Shown: piece by piece, positions 42,251-55,850 of the stretch
Numbering within the stretch: the stretch's first letter is position 1
Layout: every line of letters starts with the position of its first letter
Assembly: GCF_003573695.1 (NCBI RefSeq)
Contig: NC_039365.1
Span: 82,377,089 to 82,441,088 of the forward strand
From: Papaver somniferum
Taxonomy: Eukaryota; Streptophyta; Magnoliopsida; Ranunculales; Papaveraceae
Direction of reading: 5' to 3'
Length of the DNA: 64,000 bases
Notes under the pieces: generated by a model
Told to the model about the DNA's origin: nothing
The model's database searches: none
What the model saw: the letters and a program-made list of their open reading frames with translations, nothing else
Translations under genes and position numbers: made by a program

Positions 42251-43529
42251 TCCTCCACACCTTATAACATTTTCGTCCTCGAAAATCAAACCATCCTTCA
42301 GGTCTTCAAAAATTCTCCACCTTATAGAACTACTATCTCTCAACTAAGCGTAGACAACATGAAACAAAACACAAACCTATATGGCTCTACAACTAAGATT
42401 TGTATGCTCTAGGTTCAACCATATTAACTTTAGTAACTATCAAATAAGGAAGTCTAATTTTTCTTAAACTAATTTCTATTTTATAAGATGTTTGTCTCTA
42501 ACTTCAAGGAAGAATCCTACGAATATTTCTAAGTGAACTTACATCTATTGGTTTTCTAAATTAATTTGCAGTAAATTTCTATGATCGGTCATCTCTGAAT
42601 GCAGTTGCCCTGTCAAGGTTGGCCAAACCCAACAATGTCTTCCTACGAACAGAGAAAACACAACCTTCACTATTCCCCAGTGCTGGATTAATTAATTATT
42701 AATTTATTAAAATTAATTAGTCTCTAAAGTTTTATCGTAATTGGTGTATGTATTATAATTTATTTCGTAAAAAATATAAATAGTTTACAACATTTTAAAC
42801 AATTTAGTTATCTGAATTATTACATATTATCTTCAATGTATCTATTTGTTTATTTCATTATGTGACTGGATATAAGTAAATAGCCACTAACAATTTGTCA
42901 TAATCGTTTGGTATTAACATTTTATTATCATTATAACATTTATTTCTTATTTCTTAGACCGATAAAAGTTAATCGTAATTAAATTTTATATTATTGCTAA
43001 ATAATCCTGAAGTTGTATTATTAATAAAAATTACATTTTGTTGTTACTATCCTGTAATTATTACAATAATATTTTTATTATTAACATCGATGGTCGAACT
43101 CTTATTCTAACTAGTCTTCCAATTATTATTGAGTTCCAAAAGTATTATTAACATTTATGTGATAATAAATTATTGACCCAACATATAAGTCAAGTTGCTT
43201 AAAAAGTATATATGTGACTTTCAAGATTTATCAATAATACTAATCTCACTATTTTTAGTATTGAATTGTGTACATGTTCATACTATTTAGATTGATTATT
43301 CTCAAATCCATATCAGCTAAATCTATTGGTGTACCCTACAATTTTTACTTCATTACAAACAAATCAATCAATCAATCAAATAATTCTTTTAATTATAGAT
43401 AGTTTTTAGTGATTAAGATTTATCTCACAACCCAACCCAGTTCTAAACTAATCTATTTCACAAACTAGCACTGGATAATTTCTATCATTTCCCATATAAG
43501 ATCTAATAGTGAGCTCTGATACCAACACT
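42251..43529 (-). other. Interior of the large-LTR element
   Basis: 1279 bp, AT-rich. No ORF above 60 codons except a short frame at 42227-42412 that starts in the LTR. AAGGTGTGGAGGA on the minus strand (42251-42263) may be the polypurine tract beside the 3' LTR. Confidence 0.7.
43514..43525 (-). other. Primer binding site, initiator tRNA-Met type
   Basis: The reverse of 43514-43525 is TGGTATCAGAGC, a full 12-base match to the usual plant iMet primer site, 4 bases from the LTR end. Confidence 0.9.
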
Positions 43530-46500
43530 GTAGCGCCACCTAAGCTAGCAGCTGACTAATCCAAGAGATTAATTAAATAAAAAGGCACTAAGAATCTAAA
43601 ACATTTACTTAAACATTTAATTAAGAAATATGCTGCAAAACTTAACCCAAAACTAGCCCCGCTCATAAATATATATACAAGATCTCCTCTCAAATGATAC
43701 ATATACAATAGTCATTTGGTTTATAAAACAGAATATACAACATAATAAACATAACAGAAGTTAACTAACTAACGAAATCAACCCTTGAAGCTTTCGCTGC
43801 GCAACTCTGATCTGTCTCTGAAACTGAAAATGAGAATGAGTGAGAACATCATCCCTAAAAGGGATGCCCAATGGAAATAACATTTAACTTTCATGTAATC
43901 ATTGGAATGATTTGAAAATAATTCATGTTTTCCCAAAACATTAAAACACAATCAATTCATAGAAATAAACAATCATGTATATGGAACTAACTCCTTCTTC
44001 AAACAATGTACTATATTGAGTGTCGACCAATTCCTTACACACCCTATTAGTTTATAGGGGTGTCGACCAATTCCTTACACACCTAATACGCATAAAAGCT
44101 GAATTTATGTAGATATAAATGAAGGAGCGTATCCTATATACCACACGTGGAAATTTTCATTTTCAAATAGGTGTCGACCAATTCCTTACACACCTATCAT
44201 TTTCCTAATAGGTGTCGACCACTTCTTTACACACCTATTAGGCATACAAATGGAAATTCTTATTTCCCAAACAATTCATAAAGACAAACAAAGCATTACA
44301 ATTCCTTTCCAAGCAATGGAAAGATTAAAAGAATCAACAATACTTTCGGAATTTAAAATAAAACAATGCATGGAATACACAATCCGGCAATGCATGAATT
44401 TGTTAAACATAAACTTTTGTGAAAGAAAACAACAATGATCACAAGAAAGTTAAAGTATTCCCATCTTTTTTGATGACAAGTCACGCCTACCTCGATATAC
44501 ATGATTCACTGGTTCATCCCTTGAATCGATCGTTGTTAATATAGACTAACTGTTAATCACACAAGAAGTCTAAGAATCTAGCCAAAATGGCTCACACAAG
44601 AATCATACAGTCTATCTAATGGTTCTAAGTCCATTTATGATTTTACACCTCTTGATTCTCTATCTTTAGCATATTTAGCATAACTAAGGTTTACTAAATC
44701 AATTAGGTTGATTATTAATCCATTATCTAAGTCGTATGGATATCTACAAATTTGTAGAAGAAACCAAAGTCTAATTCGGACCATAAGTGGTCCAATTCAT
44801 CAAACTAAGAAAACTAACTCTAAGCCCAAGTCCACGAACCCGACCCATTAATCAAGTCCCAGTCCATCAGGATCAACTAACAGTCAAATTAACGGTCAAC
44901 GAGGTCAACTAACAGTAAACGTCAGTCAAAGGTCAAGTCAATTCTAAGGTCTGGTCCTCGTCACATAAGAATCGGTCAAGGTCAAGGTCAAGGTCAACTC
45001 AGTGATCTAACTCAGTCCACAAGACTGAACCAGTGATTCAGATTTACATTTGACTCCGTCATATTAACTGAGTCATCTAAACAAGCTAGTCAGACTGGTA
45101 AAAAGACTCAGGGAAAATCAATGGAATCATCCATTGAAACAAATAGAATTCTTAACGCTAGTTCAACAATAAAGCTCTCTATAGTTCAGTTTCACTAACT
45201 TGAATCTATCCAATTGGATCATTACATAAATATTCACTCTAACAGAATTCAAGAATTCAATATACAAATAAAAATTAAGGTTTACCTGCAAATGCAGTGC
45301 TAAGCCATACTCTTCCTACATACACAAATCATCAGTTGCAGTCACTTTGTAGACTACTTCAGCTGAACTCTATTCAACACTATCACTTCTACCAAATACT
45401 ACTGCCATAACTAACCTATATCCAACACCACCAAATTATAGAATCCTTGCTCCTCTGATTCTTCTCAATACACACACACAACAGTTCTTACTGAAGATTC
45501 ATCCATGCCTGCATTAGTTCTTACATTCATAATTACTACCACAATTTATACTTACAGCTCCACTAGTGCTTCCACAACCAACACCAATTCTGCCATAACA
45601 ACTGCAGCCACATTCTCTACAATATTTCCACTGCCTTCTCATTCAAACACCGTAACTCGAATTCAGTTCTCACCACAACATCATTACCTACACATATACT
45701 CTCTATACCTTCACCAGTTAATCATTACTCTATAACTTCAACAGCAACTCCTTAGACCACCAACAACATAACCATATAAGTTACACCTGTGATTTCTCAA
45801 TTCATTTACAACAACCTTCAACTCTGCTCAATCCTAATTCAGAAAAACAACTCATCTTCTATTGCAGCAACTAACATTCAATAACAACAATATCATCATT
45901 CTCATATCTCCACATCTTACAAAACCATTATTATTTTCAGTTCACCTACACAATTCAACATCACCAGCACCCACAAGGTTCATTACTATTATCACCCTTA
46001 AGATATTCAAGCACAACTGAATTACCACCATCCATAATTCAACCTTCTCAACATCAGATCCAAACAACGATTACCCACTATATCTCAATCAAATTCAATA
46101 CATGCAATCATAACACCCAAAACCCGCAAACAACAACACATTAACACTTAAACAGAGATTGAATAAAGAAAGATTACCTCAGATAAATTCTGCTCCAACA
46201 CCAACCAATTCAAAACTCATAATAACTCCATCACCTTCTTACAATCATAATCAAATCCCTATTCTGCTAACAGCATCAGTCAAGAGCTTCAATCGATCTA
46301 CAAACCCTAATTCTTAATTTGGGAAAGAACAGAACATAACCCTAATTCACCGATTCTTCATCGACCACAGCTGTAACTGATAAATTAATACAAAACCCAT
46401 CTCTATCTCAATCTGTAGCTTCCAAATCAAACCCCTCTTATAAAACTACAGCTGATTCAATCATGGCAGAACCCCAATTCTTTAATTCAATCATCAGAAC

Positions 46501-47167
46501 AACTCTACAGCTTCAATTAACATCGACCCTCTTAATATTTCATCTTCATCAACTCAACATCATCACCAGTCACACCCAATCTTAAACTCAGAAACCCTGA
46601 TTCTATTTCCCCTGATTCACCACAGAAATCCTAACAATCCTTAATCCTCCCCTTCCTAAAACACATCGACATCACCTCCTTCACCATCTGTATATATTTA
46701 TCAATCAATTTCTCTCTAACTCGTTCTAAAAATCATCATTCGAATTCTACAGAAGAAGAACAGGAGAGAAACAGAAGAAGAAAGAAGAAACGAGCAGAAG
46801 AAGAAGAGAGAGAAAACTGAGCTTATCCTCTTGGTTTGGGTTGATAAGGCCGACCAAATTACTGAGACACCCACTCACTTAGACACGTGCAACGACAAGG
46901 GTAATATCCCAGAATTACTATTTTATCCTCCGAACACAAATTGATAAATCTTCTTCACCCAGTATCCGAATGACGTGTGCGAGTAGTTCATTCTGCGTAA
47001 CTTTTCGAGATTTATCTAGCGGTACTAGTTTTGTATCTAAATAGTTGTTAGATTAATTTATAATAATTAACATTCGTGTTAAACTAATCGAGTTATTATC
47101 GGCTAAAACGTCTCTTGACTATCGCTAAACCAGTCAAATAGCATTGACGAGGTTGAGGGTCTTTACA
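43530..47167 (-). repeat. 5' LTR of the large-LTR element
   Basis: 3638 bp, closely similar throughout to 38571-42250. Differences are substitutions and small indels, for example a missing stretch near 45810 and CAAGGT repeated at 44980-45000. Confidence 0.9.
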
Positions 47168-47853
47168 GGTTCGTATGGCTTTATCAATTTCTTGAAGAGT
47201 CTCTTCTGATGCTTCATCTTCTTCCGGTTGATTGTATCTCTTATAGAGTTTTCTGATGTTTACACGTTTTCAACCATTTCTCACATTAAAGTACCTAGAC
47301 CACAACTCTTCCCTTTGAATGAGAGAAATATGAGCGGGTTTGGTTACTCTATCAGAAGTTTAAAGTTCAAAACTCTTTTTCGTTTGCGCATTACTAGAAA
47401 ACAACTGATTAGAAGTATAAATATCCTTCCATCCTCGTGATTGTTCACTTTCCATCGGTTTTATATCTGTATACCATACATGGGTGAAGCCCTAGCACAC
47501 ACACACACACATATATATTCATAGATATATACATGGATCAAAACATGACTTTCATGACCATTGATAAAGCTTATAAGCACAGACTATTTGTTTCTGATAC
47601 AGGTTCACCGACGAATTAACGATTTTTGTCTTTTTCAAAAATCCACCATCAACACTTACATACCAAGAAAATTAGTTCACTCCATACTTTTCGGTCTTGG
47701 TTGTATTCCTTCTTGGTCCAGTAGCTTTCTTACATAACTAATAACAACTAGATAAGCAAGAGCTTTCGGTTGAGCAGAAATTTCAGGGAATAAATCCAAG
47801 TAAAACCTTGCAAAGGCATAAGAACAGAAATTAACCTAATTTTAGAGAAAGAG
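47168..47853. other. Continuation of the interrupted DNA
   Basis: The first 5 bases are the right GGTTC. 47173 to about 47270, minus strand, continues the acidic ORF. The plus frame 47228-47440 has no domain. An AC/AT microsatellite is at 47494-47535. Confidence 0.6.
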
Positions 47854-50344
47854 TGTTAGAGAATTACTCAGTTGAACCCACCAAGCGTTGGTATGTCAAA
47901 TTTGTTTGTCATCTTTTAGATCCAGAACTTGAGGCTGTTTGATTTGATTACCAGAGTTAATTTCGTTAGGTTACACTAGGAACAATAGAAATGTTGAGAC
48001 TCGCTCGTGTTACTCTTAACAACCTCAAAACGTATCGACATCAACGAACACATCATCCTTCCAGTCGAGGCTAATAATACTGACTTGAATTATTTCACTT
48101 TTATCTATGTTTTTTTTCAAGTCGTTTAGATTGAAAATATGCATACGAAGTTTATTTATGTATCTCTAGTATTGGTGACTTGATCATTTCATTATTATCA
48201 AAGTGTCAAGGAAGCACATACTAGTTGTTTTACACAACTTTGGTATATTGGGTTATAAAGTATAGTTTAGATGTTTGAACTTTGTAGATTAGACATAACA
48301 CTAATTGATAACTCATTGTTAGTTAGTGTGTTGAAATTTTGGGGTGACTCCATACCCTAAAGACCATGTTTAACTGCATGAAATAGACTTAAAAAATTTG
48401 TTTCAAAGCTGAAAGGAATCAAAATATTTATTCTAAGACCGACCCTTTAAACAAGGATCTCTAGTAGGATCGATCCTTTAACAAGGATCTCTACTAAGAC
48501 CTGTCCCAAGGATCACTACTAGGACAGGTCCCATGGATCCCTAGCAGGACCAGTCCTTAGCTTAGGTTAACCAAAATAGACGTTTTCGGTTTAGCTATTA
48601 TCTTAGAGTTTACATAGCTATCAAAAATGTAGTTTGGTTAACACGGAAAGTTCATAAGACGCCGACATAGTATTTGAACATGTGCTAAACTCTTATTACT
48701 TAACGTTTAAGTACTTCCCATGATACTTAAGGTGAGATCCCGAAACGGAAATATTAGAAATATCTTTTTGATATTCGGAATTTATATGCTTTTCATTACC
48801 TAATGGATAAGCATATCTCTGGTTGTTATATTAGTAAAGTATATGCTATATGCTATCTAATATTAGTTGTGATCATCTAAGAGAAATTTCGGTACATGAG
48901 TTGGATTACAAGTGGAATTTTAACAAAACCGAAAATAAATATTTATTAAATATCTTTAGTATTTTCGGATTTGGTAATTATTTGTTGTTCAAACTATCTT
49001 AGTTTATAAATAGTGAAGCTTGTAATTCCTACAATCTTATCTCTTGTACACACTTAACTAACCGTTTGTGTGGGAAGCCCACTGGAGCATTTTATGATAC
49101 TCGTTCAAGAAGAGAGTATCCTGATTAGGTAAAATATTTACATTTTGTTTAAAGACTTATGTGGTATCAAAGAAGCTCTAGTAGTACCGTGGGAAACTAA
49201 TAAACGTATTTTAGTTTTTGATTATTGATTTGATTGACTAACAGTAAAGTTGAACCGTGATAGATCTAGTTTGTTTATTTTGTATTTTTCTCTTCTGATA
49301 TAAGGTCACTCAAACTAGTTCAAGGATCAACATTTTCAGATCTGCGTTATTGCATTTAGATCTGAAGATAGGGATTTTGATCATCCACTGCTAGCATACT
49401 TCATTCTGTGTGTGACTGATAATTAGTGGAATCAAGTTGTTTGTGCGGGTGCTTTGAAGACTGGAAGATTGAAGACTAGATGATTTAATTTTATAATATG
49501 ATCTTTGTGATAACTTCGTGCACACTTGATTGACTGGGATCCGACAAATGCTTATCTCGAATATACTTTAAAGCTTGTTGTATAGATCGAAAATCTATCT
49601 AGATATTTCTCTTTGAGATCTACTTTGATAGTTTGTGATCTAAGATTGATTATTTCGGTAATCTTGATCTTAGTTGATCTATCCAGAAAAAGGAGTTTAT
49701 ATTAATTAAACAGAAAAACCTTTGTACTCAATTATATATCCAATTAACTTTTTGATCTAGCAGATTGATAGAGAGGTTACCGAAAATGGTCAGTCCTTTA
49801 CTGTTTCGGATTATGATCCAAATGAGTTGAGTTGTTGAAGTCTTCACAACAAGTGAAGCTACTTAAGATAGTGGACTCTATCCTAAGATTCACGTGCGTA
49901 GACCAAATTGGTTATAGGCGCCGGGATATTGAAGGAGCTGAATAACTTGGAGTTAAATTACTTGGTCTCAACTATACGAAGTTGTAGTAGTCTTTGTATA
50001 AAAGCTTAATTCTGAGAGTAGTCAAAATTGGACTAGGTCCCTGGTTTTTTCTGCCTTGTATCTTTCCTCGTTAACAAAATCTTGTTGTGTGTCTTTACTT
50101 TATTTTCCACGTCATGATTATTGATACATATAGTTATAATTAAAGTATTAGTATTGTACGCTAATCAACACTTGGTTTGATCTCAAAAGATTGGTCCGGA
50201 TTCGAACATAAGCTATATACCAAGTGTACACGTTGTTTAAGTAATCTCCTTGACAGTTTGTGTCTATATTAGATTACATAATATGTGTATTGCATAGGCT
50301 GATATCGGAAAGATTGTACCGTACTTGGTACCCTCGTCCTTTCA
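47854..50344 (+). repeat. Solo LTR of the TGTTAGAG family
   Basis: 2491 bp from TGTTAGAGAATTACTCAG to CTCGTCCTTTCA. Flanked by AAGAG (47849-47853) and AAGTG (50345-50349), a target duplication with one mismatch. No primer site follows, so both LTRs have recombined to one. The beginning closely matches the reverse of 13740-13814 (CCACCAAGCGTTGGTATGTC in both), and the part at 50030-50200 matches the LTR parts near 2500-2680. TATAAATAG is at 49005-49013; GGATC-type 30-bp repeats at 48440-48545. Confidence 0.8.
48440..48545 (+). repeat. GGATCTCTAGTAGGACC-type repeats in the solo LTR
   Basis: Four units of about 25-32 bp around AAGGATCTCTACTAGGACC and GGTCC/GATCC. Related to the GGATCGGTT arrays in the other LTRs. 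Confidence 0.6.
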
Positions 50345-51929
50345 AAGTGGGAGATGAAAAGAAAATACTATGAAAGGCTTAAACGTTATGGAGAAATATC
50401 TGGCAGTTTGAGTCCAGAAATTGGGAATACAAGTCAACGCGATTAAAAATTCTTCTATAATGAATGCAATTGAATAGTTATTGGAGGTTGAGCATTCACG
50501 AGCACAAGTTAACTGTCTTGAAGTAATTTTTCATCTAGCTTTTCTATTAACCCAAATGTTTATTAATCGAGTTGGTATGTTTTTCTTTTAATTACAATTT
50601 TAGTTTACCTTATTAGATTGTTATTGTTTGGACCATGCATCATACCTTATTGAATTTTTTTCCAAATTTCTTATTCTATTGGACCCAAAGGTTTAATAAA
50701 ATTGTTGTTTTATATGCATAAGATGTTCGTCTTGAACTTGCTAGAATTTTTTATATGTTGCAATTTATGCCCAAAGGTGATTTTGTGATGATATCGAGTC
50801 ATATTTTGAGTTCAAGATGTTTAAGTTTGCTCATTAACATTTTTCTGTTTTTGTTTTTGTTTATGTTTATGTAGCTGTATAAAGTGATAATAGGGATATT
50901 TGTAGTGACACAAAGACTTGGAAGTAAAGATTCTTGTATATCATCGTTTATCCAAAAGCGAACCTGTGATGGTACTGAATCTGTTCTAATGTTTTATTTG
51001 CGTGTAGATTAGAATATAGATATCATTGTACTGTAGCAGAGTTCTGAAGATCGGTGGGAGTATGATAACATTGTTTTATTTATCATCTTATAATAAGTAC
51101 TTTGTTTTTCATGTTTATATTGTATAAGCAACAGAAGATCATCCGGAGATCAGTGTAGAAAGAGTCTTTTGATGCTTAGATCATAATGAGAGTGATACAC
51201 GTCTCATTTTTAGGCAAAAAAGATCTCCCAGGTATCAAGGTCTCGAGTGAAACACATATGATATTTTCAGAGATTAATCCAATATTGAGATATATAGGTC
51301 TCGACGGACGCATATCTCATATTGAGGCGATGGTTTTCTCTTGGGAGAACAATCTCTTATTGAGCCAGGTCTTTCCAAAGATGCATAAATGTATCGGCGG
51401 GAACATGTTTTGTATTGAGACAAGATCTCTTCAGAGATAATAAGTCTTAACGTAGAATATCCCGTATTGAGATAAGATCTCTTCAGAAATAAAAGGTTTC
51501 AAAGCATATCAGGGTTGTTCCTAAAATAAAATAAAAAAGTTTTGAAACGAACTAAATATCCCCCCCCCCCACCACCACCACCCATACAGGGAATGCCGCT
51601 AATATGCGATGATTTTTTTTTGAATGATCCGCGTAGTTATTGTGTGATTCTGATTTTCAAAAAGAATACTACTATATAAATAGACAACTAGAAGTTAAAA
51701 TGAAAAAAAAAAACAAAAACAAAAGTGATCATGATTTTTTTTTATAGTTTAAGGAAGATAATTGAAGTGGTAAGAAAATATTCTTTTTCTTTTAGATATA
51801 AATAGAAATCTACTTTACGTAGCCTATCGGTGGTGGGTATTAGTAGACTGGCATATGGAGGCTTGCGATGGGGGATAAGACCAAAGAAAGAGACGGAGAA
51901 AGAAACGAAAAACGTTTCTATTAAAGTTC
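50345..51929. other. AT-rich intergenic DNA
   Basis: No supported gene. An ORF at 51186-51440 (84 codons) lies in weakly repetitive DNA with recurring TATTGAGA and AGATCTCTTCAGA. A run of about 11 C followed by ACC repeats is at 51550-51582. Confidence 0.5.
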
Positions 51930-51934
51930 AACTA
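51930..51934. other. Target site duplication, left copy
   Basis: AACTA just before TGTTAGAG; the same AACTA is at 61241-61245. Confidence 0.9.
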
Positions 51935-54275
51935 TGTTAGAGCATTTCTCGGTCTAACTCGCATGCGTTGCTATATCAGGCATGTTTGTCAATGTTAGTG
52001 ATCAAAACTATAAGTCTTGATTTCTAGTCTACTATAGATAAGGTCTCGGACTACGATAGAAAGTGTAGTTGAGCTCAAGAACTCCATGACAATCATCATA
52101 TAAGACGAAGGACTACTCAAGGAACTGATAGATCTTCATCGACTAAAAGGTATGTGGATACTTGAACTTATCTATCACGCAAAAGTCTATTTATATCCTA
52201 TCTTGAAACAAAAGTTGTTTTGGTATATAGACTTAGATTATACACATTTGGTATTTTAAACCGAGTTTATCTCGCCTATCTATTTCTCGAAATATATGTT
52301 GGTAAGCTTTCGCTTTATCCAAGTTCATCTTTACTTAGTGACAAAAGTCATGTTGTGTTTCAATCACTTTGAAAATTGCTCTGACGAAAAATGGTCTGTG
52401 AATAACAACTATATAACGTCCTCTGAGAATGTTTCAATGATTTAAATGAGAGTTTAGATTATATAACCTTTGGAGGATATAAGCATTGTTGTGGAAACAC
52501 ATATATGTATAAGTCCTTATTCCTTGAACCAAAGTTTGCGAACTTTGTTGGTCAAGTGAACCGGAGTAGTGCGTGAGCTAAGTCCGCGAACTGGCGAAGT
52601 TCTCAAACCCTAGAATTTCTGTTGGAGTTTGTGAACTCCATCTGGGAACTTAAGTCCGCGAACTTGAGTATGTTATATCTAAAAACGATGATTGTAAACT
52701 TATTCATATTAATAAGGAATGCAATTGCAAACTGTGGCTATATAGTTCATAAACCGATTCAAGTGAATCAAATCGTTTTTGCTTCAATTGTGTCTTGTGT
52801 AGTACATGAGATTTCCTTGCAATTGAACAACTATCTAACTAGTTCATTTGAGTCATTTGAACTAGTTATGGTGAAGAAGAATATGGTTGATATGAAAGTG
52901 ATCATATGGATAACCATTTGGTTAACTATTTTTGAACCAACTAATGTACAAGTTTGGGTACGGTTACACAAGCCTAGAAACGTGCATTTCATTTGTGTAT
53001 AACAAGCTATGTTTTCGATCTAACGGTTGATAAATATTAGCTTTAATCTAATCAGGTTTTTCATCTAACGATGAATAATGAATGCTTTGTTACCGAGCTA
53101 ACATTGATTGCAAACCTCGATTTGAAAGGCTATATAAGGGAGAACTCTAACAACTGGGAAACCTAATCTCCACACATTCTGTGTGATACTAGTTGTGATA
53201 AGCTAGAGTCAGTTCTCCTTTAACCTTTGGTTTCTTCCTCTAAACCAGGTTAACGACTTAAAGACTTCATTGGGATGGTGAAGCCAGACCGATACTACTT
53301 TATCGTAGTTGTGTGATCTGATCTTGCTGTTTCTATCGTACGAGTACAATTGTAATAATTGGATTGAGATTTCTATCTCCGATAGGCAAGATAAAAAGTA
53401 ATCACAAACATCTTCGTCTCATCATTTGTGATTCCACAATATCTTTTTTCGCTGCGTCGATTAAGACTATTGTGCGGTGATTGATAATACTAGGTTGTTA
53501 TTCGGGAATATAAGTCTGGATTATCAATTGGTTCATGTTCACCTTGATTTATCAAAAGACGGAACAAAACTTGTAGGTATATTCGTGGGAGACGGATGTA
53601 TCTATTACCATAGACTTTTCTGTGTGATACAGAGTTGTTTATTAAAAGTCTTCGACTTTGGGTCGTAGCAACTCTTAGTTGTGGGTGAGATCAGCTAAGG
53701 GAATCAAGTACGTAGTATCCTGCTGGGATCAGAGACGTAGAAGCATAACTGTACCTTGGATCAGTGTGAGATTGGTTGGGGTTCAACTACAGTCCAGACC
53801 GAAGTTAGTTTGGAGTAGGCTAGTGTCTGCAGCGGCTTAATACAGTGTGTGTCCAATCTGGACTATGTCCTGGGGGTTTTCTGCATTTGCCGTTTCATCG
53901 CTAACAAAATTCTGGTGTCTGTGTTATTTCTTTTCCGCATTATATTTTGTTATATAACTAAAATATCACAGGTTGTGCGTTGTTAAATCAATTAGAATAT
54001 ACGACCTTTTGTTTGTTGATTTTAATTGATTGACACTTGGATATTGGTCTTTGGTACCATCCAAGTTATGTCTCTAGTATTTGATAAAGACTCGCAGATT
54101 TCTATTTGCTTGAGTATATATCAAATCGAGAGATTGAGATATAAACTCTTTGATATACTTTTTATCTAGATTGAGTTTGACTTTCTAGTTGATTCTCTAG
54201 AAAGTATATTGAAGTTTGTCCATACAGTTTGCTAAGCGAAATATTGGGTGTGGTTGTTAGACCCCCGCTTTTTCA
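51935..54275 (+). repeat. 5' LTR of the TR-GAG-like element
   Basis: 2341 bp, TGTTAGAGCATTTCTCGG to CCCCCGCTTTTTCA. TATATAAG at 53131-53138. It has 377 bp (52031-52407) that the 3' LTR lacks, bounded by ACTATA at both ends. ORFs 52622-53002 and 53477-53668 are LTR frames. Confidence 0.9.
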
Positions 54276-54277
54276 AT

Positions 54278-54289
54278 TGGTATCAGAGC
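54278..54289 (+). other. Primer binding site, initiator tRNA-Met type
   Basis: TGGTATCAGAGC, a full 12-base match, 2 bases after the LTR end. Confidence 0.9.
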
Positions 54290-55850
54290 AGGAAAACACA
54301 TTTAAGACCTGATAAGTCTTTGTTTGTGGCAATCTGAGTCTGAGGACAAAATCTCTCATTGATGTGATTTTCAATGTTGTTGTAGTAATAAGATTCGTTC
54401 AAGACTTGTGAAAGCAGATTTTAGACTTAATTTTAAATAAAAAATATAAGAAACTTAAATAAAAGTGATATGAAAAATATGGAGAAGACTGGGGCTATGG
54501 ATTCCACTAATTATCAATATCAAAGTGATTTATATTTTCTAATTACAATTATGCAAATCATTCATTCAAATTGATTCTTAATATTGCAAAAGTATATTTT
54601 TTAGAAATAACAATTGTAAATCGAAAGTATGGGACATCAAAACCCTAGGCTAGCATGCTCCATCAATTGAAATAACAATTGTTTAACAAAAACCATTTTA
54701 TCTATTTATTTATCAAGGCAAATAATCATATAATAATTGCATAAATTAAATAAAATAGAGATTACCACATTTCATTAGCGAAATAGCTTCCTCCTTCGCC
54801 CCAGAGGATGGGTTTAGCTCATCATTGTGTAAACTTGCTCGAAATATTGATTCATGCTCAAATTTTTTTTACAAAGATGAAATGGAGAGAAAATAATGAA
54901 AATCGGGTGTTTGCAACGTTTATAATTGTTGCAAAACACTGTTACAAAGAACGATAAAAAAGAACTGTTGTTGTTGTATCTCTGCGACCCTCGTGTGGCT
55001 GTCGTTGTCACTGTAGCATGAACGACTGCCTCTGGTGGTCTTTTGTTCTTCGTGTTCTTGGTGCAGCAGCAGAAAAGTTTTCTCTGCAACACGATCAATC
55101 TCCTCTCTTGTTACTCTAAACTCTCCCAAACTCTCTGTCCCTCGCTCTACTGATCCTCTACACCTTTTATAGCCTGTCATGCACAAGAAATCTCCTTCAT
55201 AACTGCGAATGATTCTTCATTACTCGGCATTAAGGAAAATATTCTCGGGAATATTTTCTTACTTTTTTTTTAACTTCCGAGCCTTGATTTGATCCAAACG
55301 CACTCCTTACACGCTCCAAAATATGTTTACAAGGTTGTATACCCGTGCAGGGCTGATATCTTCACGCCACATCCACCAGAAAAACCGTGTTTTGTTCACT
55401 CCTTTGTTTTCTTCCACACGAGATTGTAGTCAATTTTAACCGAAAATATCAATCATACCATGTCTGTTACGCTCCATAAAGTCATCCCCATGAATAACAA
55501 CCATTGAATCTCTTCCTAAGATGTCTAGAAATCGAATCAAAATTATGTTCTTCACTGCCAATATTCAAACTGAAGAAGAAGGGGTGTCCCCTTATCCTGA
55601 ACTGGGGTGCGAATAGCAGGTGTCCAACTGAGGTGCCCCTTAACCAATAGTGAGAATCCGAATAACAATTGTGCTCCGGGGGTGCTCTGAACAAATTTTC
55701 GAGCCGAATTTTCCAACAATATTTATTTCTCAAAAAATACCTACAAACACACAAAACACCATAATAAGTACGAAATCGAGTACTAACAATACGGAACATT
55801 GAGGACAAATTAGACACATAAATGCGTCTATCACTCTTACGCATACCCAG
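54290..55850. other. Interior leader of the TR-GAG-like element, with a promoter-like minus-strand patch
   Basis: No sense ORF. On the minus strand CTATAAAAGG at about 55164-55173 precedes a GA-rich stretch and two frames (55186-54920 and 55098-54814) without a domain; 55844-55482 is a third such frame. This arrangement could be a separate inserted LTR on the minus strand, but I could not find its ends. Confidence 0.4.

Larger units (their letters stand above)
38571..47167 (-). mobile_element. Non-coding LTR element with very long LTRs (LARD/TRIM-like in content)
   Basis: 8597 bp: LTRs 38571-42250 (3680 bp) and 43530-47167 (3638 bp) around only 1279 bp of interior. On the minus strand the LTR starts TGTAAAGACCCTC and ends GCGCTACA. 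The iMet primer site beside the right LTR gives the orientation. Target duplication GGTTC. The interior has no ORF, and the LTRs hold only short frames repeated in both copies (39836-40036, 40536-40766 with 45505-45735). It is non-autonomous and needs enzymes from another element. LARDs usually have about 4.5-kb LTRs and a 3.5-kb interior, so the interior is unusually short, perhaps by deletion. The LTRs are very similar, so insertion is fairly young. Confidence 0.92.

Noticed and set aside
38571..47167. Segmental duplication of two 3.7-kb blocks
   Set aside because: The blocks have TG/CA ends, a primer site beside one of them and a GGTTC duplication outside both, so they are LTRs of one element.
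52622..53002. 126-codon ORF as a gene
   Set aside because: It lies in the 5' LTR, and the same region of the 3' LTR has stops (near 59899).
53477..53668. Paired ORFs at 53477 and 60443 as a duplicated gene
   Set aside because: They are the same LTR position and have no domain.
54278..54289. tRNA gene at the iMet-like sequence
   Set aside because: Only the 12 bases complementary to a tRNA 3' end are present, as in a primer site.
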